From Nocardioides guangzhouensis (GTDB taxonomy: Bacteria > Actinomycetota > Actinomycetes > Propionibacteriales > Nocardioidaceae): a stretch of 64,000 nucleotides of DNA. The stretch is taken from assembly GCF_004519545.1 (NCBI RefSeq), contig NZ_SDKM01000017.1, forward strand, positions 1 through 64,000, given 5' to 3'. The position numbers were made by a program, and so were the translations under genes. Below are positions 13,498-21,242 of this stretch, in pieces. Each line of letters starts with the position of its first letter. The first letter of the stretch is position 1. A model generated the notes under the pieces. That model saw nothing but the letters and a program-made list of their open reading frames with translations, had not been told where the DNA came from and made no database searches.

Positions 13498-14774
13498 GCC
13501 GCGCCCTCCGGAGCAGCCGGTACGGCGTGCAGCCGGCGCGTCGGCGCGCCCAGGGCGGTTCCGGCCAGGGCGGGACAGCCGCCGCGGAGGTGGGCGTCCA
13601 CCTCGCCCAGCAACGCGGCCAGCAGGGAGCGCGCCAGCCGCGCCGTGCCGTCCGGGTGGGCACAGGCCCCGCGCCGCTCGACCAGGCCGGCCAGCGCGGT
13701 CAGCCGGTCGGTCCGGCCGCTGCCGGCGGCCACCGCACGCAGCGCCGACGCCAGCGCCGGCAGCCCGTTGAGGCAGGGGCCGCACCGCCCTGCGCTCTGT
13801 CCGGCGAGGTAGTCGACGATCCGGCTGGTCAGCCGCAGCGGGCACTCGCCCGGCGCCGGGACGAGCACCACCCCGGCTCCGAGCGGCGTCCCGAGCGCGC
13901 GCAGGCGGTCGACCGAGACCCGCAGCGACGCGAGCGTCTCCCAGGTCACCCAGGACCCGTGGAACCCGCCGAGCAGTGCCGGCTGTCCCCACGCCTCCGG
14001 AGGGAGGACGTCCCTCAGCCGCGCGCCGTACGGGACCTCCCGGACGGTGGCCCGCCGGCCGCGGACGGCCAGCGTGAGCAGGGTGGTCCCGGGCTCGCGG
14101 TCGGTGCCGTGCCGGGCGTACCCGGCCACGCCGCGGTGCGCGAGGAGGCCCACGTGCGCCCAGGTCTCGGCGTTGGACAGGACCGTCGGCCGGCGGCGGT
14201 GGCCCGCCACGGACGCCGGCTGCCAGGCGGTGACCGGGAAGCCCGGCCGTCCGGCCAGCAGCTCGAGCACGGCGGTCTCCTGGCCGGCGACGAACCGGGC
14301 GTCCGCGACGTGGGCGTGCACCCGCAGCCGGTCGTCGCGCTCCCGCGCCGCGAAGCGCAGGGCGGCGGCCACGTCCGGACGCTCCCCGGGCAGCACCAGG
14401 TGGACCTCGCGGGCCCCGAGCGCGCGGGCCGTGGTGACCGCACCGTCGAGGACCAGGTGCGGTGCGGCGCCGACCAGGGCCGCGTCCTTCGCGCTGGCCG
14501 GCTCGCCCTCCCCGGCGTTGACGACCACGACGGGCCGGCGCCGTCCGGCGGCTGCGCGGAGCTTGGTGGCGAACGGGAACCCCGCGCCGCCACGTCCGCG
14601 GACCCGGGCCCGGGTGGTGAGGTCGAGGAGGGTGTCGAGGTCGAGGTCGGGCAGCGGGCCGTGCCGGTCGCGGTGCGCGGCCAGCCCGGGACCCTCGGCC
14701 GTGCCGGCCAGCAGCGCCGGGCCGGGCACCACGTCGTACGGGCCCGCGACGGGGACCGGGGAGGCGGGTCTCAT
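13494..14774 (-). CDS. NuoF-like flavoprotein/Fe-S protein (NADH dehydrogenase F region)
   Basis: A 426-residue relative of complex I subunit NuoF. It keeps the FMN loop G-R-G-G-A-G-F-P (60-67), an N-A-G-E-G-E-P-A-S-A-K-D segment, S-N-A-E-T-W-A, an SLBB-like segment (about 255-310) and the C-terminal cluster region. Compared with the NuoF C-x2-C-x2-C-x(~40)-C pattern the first ligand is Ala (A328): only C331, C334 and C371 remain, so a canonical [4Fe-4S] N3 cluster is doubtful. Predicted to pass electrons from NAD(P)H via FMN to the ferredoxin or membrane partner. It overlaps both neighbours by 4 nt (ATGA), in one operon with ApbE and a membrane haem-type protein. Confidence 0.82.
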   Translation of the reverse strand: MRPASPVPVAGPYDVVPGPALLAGTAEGPGLAAHRDRHGPLPDLDLDTLLDLTTRARVRGRGGAGFPFATKLRAAAGRRRPVVVVNAGEGEPASAKDAALVGAAPHLVLDGAVTTARALGAREVHLVLPGERPDVAAALRFAARERDDRLRVHAHVADARFVAGQETAVLELLAGRPGFPVTAWQPASVAGHRRRPTVLSNAETWAHVGLLAHRGVAGYARHGTDREPGTTLLTLAVRGRRATVREVPYGARLRDVLPPEAWGQPALLGGFHGSWVTWETLASLRVSVDRLRALGTPLGAGVVLVPAPGECPLRLTSRIVDYLAGQSAGRCGPCLNGLPALASALRAVAAGSGRTDRLTALAGLVERRGACAHPDGTARLARSLLAALLGEVDAHLRGGCPALAGTALGAPTRRLHAVPAAPEGAA

Positions 14775-15340
14775 GCCGACACCGCCGACGGTGCGCGGCG
14801 CCGGTGCACCCGGGCCCGGACCAGCCGGGTGACGCCGGCCAGCGCGACCGCGGCGACGCAGCCCATGGTCAGAGGAAGGCCCCACGGCACGGCCCGGGTC
14901 TCGTCGGTGCCGATGCCGACCGAGTGCGCGACCGCCGCCGCCCAGGCCAGGTAGGACAGCAGGTGCACCAGCCACCAGGACCGGTGCGGGATCCGGGTCC
15001 GCAGCAGACTGGTCGCGACCACCACGGCCAGCAGGTCGAGCGACAGTGCGCCCAGTCCCAGCCACACCGGGCGGTAGGAGCCGCCGACCGGGAGGAACGC
15101 GTCCCGCCAGCGGATGTCGACGAACGAGTCGAGCACCGCCGAGGCGACGTGGACGGCGAGCATCGCCACGGACAGCAGGGACAGGTTGCGGTGCAGGCCC
15201 TGGCGCACGAACTGCGGCACGCGGCTCCCGGCACGCCCGGACGTGGCCAGCACGCCGAGCACCACCGATCCGGTGAGCAGCACCAGGAGCACCACGCCGG
15301 TCCCGCGGTTGACGTACCAGAGCAAGGGTCCCTCGGTCAT
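14771..15340 (-). CDS. ferric-reductase-like transmembrane protein
   Basis: A 189-residue protein with about five to six membrane helices. Histidines placed in helices (G-L-H-R-N near 49, A-V-H-V-A near 63, R-S-W-W-L-V-H-L-L near 127, A-V-A-H-S-V near 138) fit bis-haem b ligation in the ferric-reductase-like/cytochrome b561-like superfamily. It lacks the flavin/NAD domains of NOX or full ferric reductases; those functions may be supplied by the neighbouring NuoF-like protein. Predicted to move electrons across the cytoplasmic membrane. Start overlaps the ApbE gene stop by 4 nt. Confidence 0.8.
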   Translation of the reverse strand: MTEGPLLWYVNRGTGVVLLVLLTGSVVLGVLATSGRAGSRVPQFVRQGLHRNLSLLSVAMLAVHVASAVLDSFVDIRWRDAFLPVGGSYRPVWLGLGALSLDLLAVVVATSLLRTRIPHRSWWLVHLLSYLAWAAAVAHSVGIGTDETRAVPWGLPLTMGCVAAVALAGVTRLVRARVHRRRAPSAVSA

Positions 15341-16278
15341 GCCACCTCACCTCCCGGTACGTCGTGCGGCCCGGGCCAGGCGCCGGTACGGACCACGGTG
15401 CCGTCGGCCGCGACCAGACGGGCACTGACGCCGTGGTCGGCCAGCCACCCCGGAGCGTCCGTCCCCAGGACGATCGCCGCCGTGCTGGCGACGTTCGCGG
15501 CCAGGCAGGTGGGGCCGGTCGCGGTCACCGTCCGCCACACCTCGGCGGCCGGCCGACCGGTCCGCGGGTCGAGCAGGTGGTGGACGGTGGCACCGCCCCG
15601 GGCCCAGCGGCGTACCCGGGTGCTGCTGGTCGCGAGCCCGCCGCGGTCGAGCTCGACGACCTCGTCGGGCTCGTCCTCGACCCGCTCGCCGATGCCGATC
15701 GGCCAGAGCGTGGCCTCGCCGTCGATCCGGACGTCGCCGCCGACGCTGACCACGACCGTCCCACCGAGCTCGCCGGTCACCGCCGCCGCCACCGCGTCCG
15801 CCGCCCACGCCTTCGCAGTGGCGCCGAGGTCGAGGGCGGTGCCCGGCGGGATCGTGACCGTGCCGTCCGGGTCGACCTCGATCCGGCGCCAGGCGTCCCG
15901 GGTCCGGGGGGCCTCCGGCGCTGCCCACGGGCCGGGGTCGGGCCGCTCGCGGAGGGCGGCGAAGTCGCGGTCGTAGCCCAGGTGGACCAGGTCGCGCCCG
16001 AGCAGCGGGTCGACCAGCCCGCCCGTCGCCTCCGCGGCGTCGCGGCCCACGGCCACGGCCGCGGCGAGCAGCGGGTCGACCGCCACCCGGGTCCCGGGCG
16101 CGGCGTTGACCCGGGTGAGGTCCGAGTCCTCCCGGAACCGGCTGCAGGTGCAGTCGATCTCGTCCAGCACCGCCTCGGCGAGCTCGCGGGCCGGTGCCAG
16201 GTCCTGCTCGTCCCCGACGCCGAGGAACACGTAGGTGCCCCACGTCGGGAACCGGGTGGTGGCCGGCATCCTCGTCAC
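15337..16278 (-). CDS. apbE: FAD:protein FMN transferase (ApbE)
   Basis: A 313-residue ApbE-type flavin transferase, which attaches FMN from FAD to a threonine or serine of FMN-binding-domain proteins. Motifs: W-G-T-Y at 12-15, C-S-R-F-R-E-D-S-D-L-T-R-V-N (about 46-59), the A-L-D-L-G-A-T-A-K-A-W-A-A-D segment, V-x-V-G-G-D-V-R, and the C-terminal H-H-L-L-D-P-R-T-G-R-P. There is no obvious lipoprotein signal, so it may act inside the cell. GTG 16278 is chosen for its GTGA overlap with the upstream gene; ATG 16269 is an alternative. No FMN-binding acceptor protein with the D-G-x-T-x-x-A-T type motif is encoded nearby. Confidence 0.87.
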   Translation of the reverse strand: MTRMPATTRFPTWGTYVFLGVGDEQDLAPARELAEAVLDEIDCTCSRFREDSDLTRVNAAPGTRVAVDPLLAAAVAVGRDAAEATGGLVDPLLGRDLVHLGYDRDFAALRERPDPGPWAAPEAPRTRDAWRRIEVDPDGTVTIPPGTALDLGATAKAWAADAVAAAVTGELGGTVVVSVGGDVRIDGEATLWPIGIGERVEDEPDEVVELDRGGLATSSTRVRRWARGGATVHHLLDPRTGRPAAEVWRTVTATGPTCLAANVASTAAIVLGTDAPGWLADHGVSARLVAADGTVVRTGAWPGPHDVPGGEVA

Positions 16279-16718
16279 GAGCCCGTGCTCGGTGCCGGCG
16301 GCGGCGGGGGAGGTGGCGGCGGGGGTGCCGCGGCCGGTGGAGGCGCCGAGCCGCCTCCACCACCCGCGGGGGAAGCCGGGAGGCGCACCGTTCCTCCCGG
16401 CGCCGGGGCGGCCGCGCCGGACGACCCGGCAGCCCGGACGTACCGCGTGACCACACGCGTGCGGTAGGGCCGGTCCTGCCGCAGGACGGCGGGCCGTTTC
16501 GCCGCCTCGACCGCGGCGCGGTACTCCGCCTGCGCGCGGGCGGCCCGGGCCGCGGCGGCCCGCTCCTGCGCAGCCCGGTCGGCCTGCCGGTGCTCGTAGT
16601 CGTGCGCGGCCGCACCCATCACCCAGCCCGTGGCGGTGAGCGCGACCACGGTCGTCGTGCCGGTGGCCAGGCTCATCGCGAGGCGGTGCCGGTCGCGGGT
16701 GCGGGGGGTCAGGGGCAT
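16275..16718 (-). CDS. small proline-rich membrane-anchored protein, first gene of redox operon
   Basis: A 147-residue protein not recognised as a family. It has a basic N-terminus, one membrane segment (about residues 14-36), an Ala/Glu/Arg-rich helical region (about 38-77), a basic stretch and a C-terminal Gly/Ser linker ending in a run of about ten prolines. Orientation would place the proline tail outside the cell. It overlaps ApbE by 4 nt and opens the five-gene operon ending at 13303. No haem, flavin or FMN-attachment motif is visible. It may be a scaffold or spacer (speculative). Start ATG 16718; a frame extending to 16757 is possible. Confidence 0.6.
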   Translation of the reverse strand: MPLTPRTRDRHRLAMSLATGTTTVVALTATGWVMGAAAHDYEHRQADRAAQERAAAARAARAQAEYRAAVEAAKRPAVLRQDRPYRTRVVTRYVRAAGSSGAAAPAPGGTVRLPASPAGGGGGSAPPPAAAPPPPPPPPPPAPSTGS

Positions 16719-16844
16719 GACCCGAGGTTCCGGGCGAGGGAGCCAAGTGCGCCTCATGGACGTGTTAAGTCCGGGTCATGGGGGTTCTTGACCCAATCTT
16801 GAGGTCGCCGCGACGCGGCCATAGCGCGGCCGGTCGCAGGGTGG

Positions 16845-17288
16845 GTGGCCATGAGGACGACGAGCGTGGTCGTGACGATGGTGTCCCTGGCGGCCGGCGG
16901 GATCGGCGCCGTCTGGGCGTACGACGCGGCATCGCCGCCGGCGCCGACCGTTGCCCCCGTCTCGGACACCTCGGTGCCCAAGGCGGTGGCGAAGCGGCCA
17001 CGACTCGTCTGGGCGCCGTGCCGACCGCCCGCCACGCTCCGGCACGGGGAGTGCGTCACCGACGTCGTCCACACCGTGGTGCTCCCGCCGGTCGCACCCC
17101 CGCTGGCCCCGCCCGTGGTCGCTGCGGCGCCGGCCGCGGAGTCCGAGGACCAGGCTGAGCACGAGGCGGCCGAGCCGCCCGAGCAGGAGCCGGCCGAGCA
17201 CGAGCAGGAGCACGAGGCCGAGGAGCCCGAGCACGAGCAGGAGCACGAGGACGACGGGGCGACCCCACGGGCGCCCGTGAGCCCGTGA
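16845..17288 (+). CDS. secreted Glu/His-rich small protein
   Basis: A roughly 147-residue protein of no recognised family. A hydrophobic N-terminal segment (about 4-26) suggests export or anchoring. A short domain with two cysteines (W-A-P-C, H-G-E-C-V; about 57-70), a Pro/Ala linker and an extremely acidic tail (about 98-138) with repeated E-H-E-Q-E-H-E-type units follow. The Glu/His tail could bind divalent metal ions (inference). Start is GTG 16845 or ATG 16851. It is divergent from the redox operon (about 125 bp between starts, no clear operator) and convergent with the sensor kinase gene. Confidence 0.55.
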   Translation: MAMRTTSVVVTMVSLAAGGIGAVWAYDAASPPAPTVAPVSDTSVPKAVAKRPRLVWAPCRPPATLRHGECVTDVVHTVVLPPVAPPLAPPVVAAAPAAESEDQAEHEAAEPPEQEPAEHEQEHEAEEPEHEQEHEDDGATPRAPVSP

Positions 17289-17329
17289 CCCGTGTTCCCG
17301 TGAGCTGCTCGCCCGGCCCGGGCCCGTGG

Positions 17330-18616
17330 TCAGTCGGCGACCCGGGGCAGGGTCGCCTCGACGCGGGTGCCGCCGTGCGTCCCGGGACCGGCGACCAGGG
17401 CGCCGCCGCTCGCGACCGCCGTCCGCCGGGCGATGTCGAGCCCCAACCCGGTGCTGCCCGGGCGCGGGGCGGGCGACGTGGACCCGAGGCCGGGACCGTC
17501 GTCCTCCACGACCAGCCGGACCGAGCGCTCCCCCGCGTGCAGCGACACCCGGAACGGGGTGCCCTCCGGGGTGTGCGCGAAGACGTTGTCGATCAGCACG
17601 TCGACCAGGTCCGCCACGTCCTGGCCGGGCACCGGCGCCGGCAGGGGTACGTCGGGCAGGTCGGTCGCCATCGGCCGGCCCTGGTCCTCGGCGAGTGCCG
17701 ACCAGAACCCGCAGCGCCGGCGTACCTCCGCGGTGATGTCGCTCCGGTTGGCGAGGTCGCCGTGCACCGGGCGCCGGGCGTCCCGCACGATCGCGTCGAT
17801 GGTGCGCTGGAGCACGGCGATGTGCTCCTGCAGCCGGTGCGCCAGCGCCGGGTCCCGGACCGCCTCGGCGTCGAGGCGGAGCGCCGTCACCGGGGTCCGC
17901 AGCCGGTGCGACAGGTCGGCCACCGCGGCGCGCTCGGCGGCGAGCAGCTCGACAGTCCGGTCGGCCAGCCCGTTGAGGGCGCGCGCCAGCTCCTCGGTCT
18001 CGCCGGTGCCCCTGACCTCGGCCCGGGCGGAGAGGTCGCCCTCGCGGAGCCGGTGGGCGACGCCGGCGACCTCGAGCAGCGGGCTGCTGATCCGGCGGCT
18101 GAGCCGCAGCGCGATCGCCAGCGCGAGCGTCATCAGCACCAGTCCCAGCCCGACGATGCCCAGCCACGCCGGCCAGACCCCGCGTCGCAGCAGGTCGCTG
18201 GGGACCTCGGTCCGGACCACGTCGGTGCCGCCGGCCACCACCACCGGGATCAGCACCCGCGCCCCGTCGCCGTCGACGACGGTGAACGCCTCCTGCGTCG
18301 CGACCGCCCGGCGCACCTCGGGGTCGGCGGCCAGCTCCGCGGCGCTGGTGTCGTCGGAGCCGAGCACCCGGCCGTCGGCGGTCAGCACGGCGGTCTCCGG
18401 GCTGGCCCGGCTGTCCAGGTCCTCGACCAGGCCGGGCAGCCGCGGACTGTCACTGAGGCTGGCGACCAGGATCGCCACGTTGCGGGCCTCCTGGTCGGCG
18501 GCCGCGGTCGCCCGGTCCTCCGCGAGCGTGCGCACCAGCAGGCACAGCGGGATCACGAACGAGACCACGACCGTCGACGTCGTGGCCACCACCAGCCATG
18601 AGATCCGGCTGCGCAT
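17330..18616 (-). CDS. sensor histidine kinase, EnvZ/OmpR-type
   Basis: A 428-residue membrane histidine kinase. Two membrane helices (about residues 8-30 and 150-175) flank an extracytoplasmic sensor of about 120 residues. HAMP (about 175-225), a dimerisation/phosphoacceptor helix with L-S-H-R-L-R-T-P-V-T-A-L (H-box) and an ATPase domain with D-N-V-F-A-H-T-P-E-G-T-P (N-box), D-D-G-P-G-L-G and G-L-G-L-D-I-A follow. The ATG at 18616 overlaps the stop of the response-regulator gene by one base. The signal is unknown. It faces the Glu/His-rich secreted protein, which could be a target or an accessory. Confidence 0.88.
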   Translation of the reverse strand: MRSRISWLVVATTSTVVVSFVIPLCLLVRTLAEDRATAAADQEARNVAILVASLSDSPRLPGLVEDLDSRASPETAVLTADGRVLGSDDTSAAELAADPEVRRAVATQEAFTVVDGDGARVLIPVVVAGGTDVVRTEVPSDLLRRGVWPAWLGIVGLGLVLMTLALAIALRLSRRISSPLLEVAGVAHRLREGDLSARAEVRGTGETEELARALNGLADRTVELLAAERAAVADLSHRLRTPVTALRLDAEAVRDPALAHRLQEHIAVLQRTIDAIVRDARRPVHGDLANRSDITAEVRRRCGFWSALAEDQGRPMATDLPDVPLPAPVPGQDVADLVDVLIDNVFAHTPEGTPFRVSLHAGERSVRLVVEDDGPGLGSTSPAPRPGSTGLGLDIARRTAVASGGALVAGPGTHGGTRVEATLPRVAD

Positions 18617-19302
18617 CAACGCGCGGTCGGGTCGACGAGACGGACACCGACCCCGCGGACGCTGACCAGGTAGCGCGGCTCCGACGCGGTCTCGCCCAGC
18701 TTGCGGCGCAGCCACGACAGGTGGACGTCGACGGTGCGGTCGGAGCCGCCGTACGGCTGCTGCCAGACCTCGGCCAGCAGCTCCCGCTTGGTGACCACCT
18801 CGCCCGGGCGCTGGGCGAGCGCGAGCAACAGGTCGAACTCGCGTCGGGCCAGCTCGACGGGTCGCCCGTCGAGCGTGACCGTACGACGACGCTCGTCGAC
18901 GACCAGCCCGCCGACCCGGATCGGCTCGGCCCCCGAGCCACGCACGCCGCGGCGCAGCACGGCCCGGATCCGGGCAGCCACCTGGTCGGTGCCGAACGGC
19001 TTGACCACGTAGTCGTCGGCGCCCGCGTCGAGCGCCCGCACCATCGTCGGGTCGTCGTCCTGGGCGGTGACCACGATGATGGGGACCTCGCTGGCCGCCC
19101 GCACCATGGAGATCAGCGTCAGGCCCTCGAGGTCGGGCAGCCCGAGGTCGAGCAGCACCACGTCCGGCCGCTGCTGGAGGATCAGGTCCAGCCCGGCGAG
19201 GCCGGTCTCCGCGGTGGTGACCGCCAGCCCGCGTTCGGTCAGCCCGCGCCGGGTCGCGTTGCGGATCGCCGCATCGTCCTCGATCACGAGGATGCTGGTC
19301 AT
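18616..19302 (-). CDS. OmpR-family response regulator
   Basis: A 228-residue response regulator with an N-terminal receiver domain (acidic pair E-D-D, phospho-acceptor Asp in V-V-L-L-D-L-G-L-P near 52, conserved T-A and K-P-F) and a C-terminal OmpR-type winged helix (about 130-225) with R-E-F-D-L-L and a D-R-T-V-D-V-H-L-S-x-L-R-R-K-L recognition helix. First gene of the two-component operon. A TACCCT box 6 nt before the ATG indicates a leaderless transcript. Confidence 0.9.
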   Translation of the reverse strand: MTSILVIEDDAAIRNATRRGLTERGLAVTTAETGLAGLDLILQQRPDVVLLDLGLPDLEGLTLISMVRAASEVPIIVVTAQDDDPTMVRALDAGADDYVVKPFGTDQVAARIRAVLRRGVRGSGAEPIRVGGLVVDERRRTVTLDGRPVELARREFDLLLALAQRPGEVVTKRELLAEVWQQPYGGSDRTVDVHLSWLRRKLGETASEPRYLVSVRGVGVRLVDPTAR

Positions 19303-19376
19303 GTCGGCAGGGTACGGCGCGGTGCGCCACGCCGGGGGCCGGTTCGGTCAGGAGCAGGGAAAGGTCAGGTCGGTCG

Positions 19377-19973
19377 ATGACCTCGGTGCGAGGGTGGCTG
19401 CTCGGCGTGATGGCCTGGCTGCTGGTGGTCCTGGTCGGGTCGAGCCTGGTCTGGGTGGTCATCTCACGGGCCGGCCAGGGGGTGGCCCCGAGCCCGGGCA
19501 GCGGGGATCCGGGGCAGGTCGCGGCCGGGGCCGCAGCGTCGTCCCCGGGGGCGGCGGTGACGCCTGCGCCGTCCACCACCAGTCGGCCGACCCTGCGGCC
19601 CGAGCCGTCCGACTCCGCGCGGCCGAGCGGTCCGCCGTCCCCGCGTGCGGGGACGACCGACGGTCCCGACGACTCGTCGCCCTCGGCCGCTCCGCCCGCC
19701 TCCGCGCCGTCGGCGTCCACCTCGGGGGCGCGGGCGGTGCGCCGGACCTGGTCGGGCGTGGGGGGCACCGTGGTCGCCGAGTGCCGGGGGGAGACCATCC
19801 GGATGATGGGGGCGCAACCGGACGGAGGCTTCGCGGTCGAGGTGCTGGACCGTGGCCCGCACCAGGTGAAGGTGGAGTTCCGCGGGCGCGGCGACGAGCA
19901 CCGCGAGAGCCAGGTCGAGTCCGAGTGCGAAGCGGGCACCCCGCACTTCTCCGCCGAGAACAAGGACGACTGA
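19377..19973 (+). CDS. membrane-anchored secreted protein with Pro/Ser/Thr linker
   Basis: A 198-residue protein with an N-terminal membrane helix or signal (about 8-30), a long Pro/Ser/Ala/Thr linker (about 35-120) and a C-terminal domain of about 75 residues. That domain contains two cysteines (A-E-C-R-G and E-S-E-C-E-A-G), probably disulfide bonded. It matches no family I recognise. It is divergent from the OmpR/EnvZ-type pair, 74 bp away, which makes it a plausible target or signal partner of that system (inference). Confidence 0.65.
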   Translation: MTSVRGWLLGVMAWLLVVLVGSSLVWVVISRAGQGVAPSPGSGDPGQVAAGAAASSPGAAVTPAPSTTSRPTLRPEPSDSARPSGPPSPRAGTTDGPDDSSPSAAPPASAPSASTSGARAVRRTWSGVGGTVVAECRGETIRMMGAQPDGGFAVEVLDRGPHQVKVEFRGRGDEHRESQVESECEAGTPHFSAENKDD

Positions 19974-20015
19974 TCCCGGGCCGGCCGTGGGGCCGGGTCT
20001 GAGGCTCGCGGCCGG

Positions 20016-21110
20016 TCAGGACCCGAAGAACCGACCGAGGTACGGCCGCCCGGCTCGGGTCCACCCCAGACGCGCGCCGTACAGCGCCCGACGAGAGCCC
20101 GGCTTGCTGACGCCCTCCTCGATCCGGAAGCCCGCCGGGCACGGCGTCGGGCTGTCCTTGCAGACCCACCCGTGGAAGAAGATCCGGGTGGCGCCGGTGC
20201 TGGTCCGGAGGACATCCGCCCCGCCCGGACCGCACAGACCCGTCGACGCGCGGTCCAGGAGCACCCGCGGTCGGCTCTCCCCCCAGTCCCACAGCGAGCC
20301 GCTGCGTTGCCACCGGGTGCGGTAGCGGCAGTGGCCGAACCAGCCCTCGGAGGTGAACAGCACGAACCCGCGCCGTTGCACGAGCACCGGGTTCTCGATG
20401 ATGCCCGGGCTGCGCACCAGCTCGCGGCTGCGCTGCCGGGGCGCGACCCGGGTGCCGCTGGCCGCCAGCCGCACCATGCGGATCGTCGACGGGACCCCCT
20501 GCGTGCGGTAGAGGAGGTACAGCCGTCCGCGCCGCCGGAACAGGGACGGGTCGATGACGCCCTGCTGCGGCAGGGACCGGGCCCGCGCCCACAGCGTGTC
20601 GGAGGCGGTCGGGGTGGTGGCCCGTGCGGGGCAGACCAGGGGCCGCTCGTCGAGCGGGGTGAACGTGACGTCGGGACTCGGCGCCTCGGCGACCGCGATG
20701 CAGCGGCCGGTGGCGCCCACGCCCTCGACCCGGACGGCGTAGTAGAGCAGCCAGCGACCGTCCACGCGGGCGAGGTCGGGTGCCCAGACCTGCTGTCCCG
20801 GCACCACCCAGCTCGGTTCCACCTCGAAGGCGACCGGCAGGTCGCTCCAGGGTCCGCCGGGTCGCGCTGCGGAGGCGCGGCCGACGTTGCGCGCTCCGGT
20901 GGCCACGCCGAGGAGGCCGTCGCCGACCTCGACGACAGCCGGGTCGGCGAAGCCGCGTTCCCAGATGAGCGGGGTCGGCACGACGTCCGCCCGGGGAGCC
21001 GGACCGCTGCTCGAGGCCGGCTGCCGGGGGAGCATCACCGTGGAGGTGAGCACGCAGGCCAGCACGACGGCAGCCCACAGCGCGGTCCGTGCGGTGCGCG
21101 GTCGTGACAT
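20016..21110 (-). CDS. secreted GH43-like five-bladed propeller protein
   Basis: A 364-residue exported protein. After an N-terminal hydrophobic signal (about 8-27; an L-A-C near its end could be a weak lipobox) the sequence fits the GH43/GH62 beta-propeller. It shows F-A-D-P-A-V (first Asp), A-P-D-L-A, D-G-R-W-L-L-Y-Y, V-I-D-P-S-L-F (second Asp) and G-I-I-E-N-P-V-L (Glu), spaced as in retaining-loss inverting arabinosidase/xylosidase families. Cysteine pairs support extracellular location. Substrate could be arabinan, xylan or an actinobacterial wall polysaccharide. Monocistronic, about 130 bp from the divergent CDF gene. Confidence 0.75.
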   Translation of the reverse strand: MSRPRTARTALWAAVVLACVLTSTVMLPRQPASSSGPAPRADVVPTPLIWERGFADPAVVEVGDGLLGVATGARNVGRASAARPGGPWSDLPVAFEVEPSWVVPGQQVWAPDLARVDGRWLLYYAVRVEGVGATGRCIAVAEAPSPDVTFTPLDERPLVCPARATTPTASDTLWARARSLPQQGVIDPSLFRRRGRLYLLYRTQGVPSTIRMVRLAASGTRVAPRQRSRELVRSPGIIENPVLVQRRGFVLFTSEGWFGHCRYRTRWQRSGSLWDWGESRPRVLLDRASTGLCGPGGADVLRTSTGATRIFFHGWVCKDSPTPCPAGFRIEEGVSKPGSRRALYGARLGWTRAGRPYLGRFFGS

Positions 21111-21230
21111 CTCGCCCCCACGTGGCGGCCGTACCCGGTCCCGGCTTCACGGGACGGTAACCCGCGGCCCGGCCGGTCGGGGCCCGAATCACCGAACCGG
21201 TCACGCGGGCGCCGCGCCCGGCCCGGCTCC

Positions 21231-21236
21231 TAGGCT
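21231..21236 (+). promoter_or_regulatory. leaderless -10 box of CDF exporter
   Basis: TAGGCT ends 6 nt before the ATG at 21243, within the sequence CTAGGCTGGGCCCATG. Confidence 0.55.
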
Positions 21237-21242
21237 GGGCCC

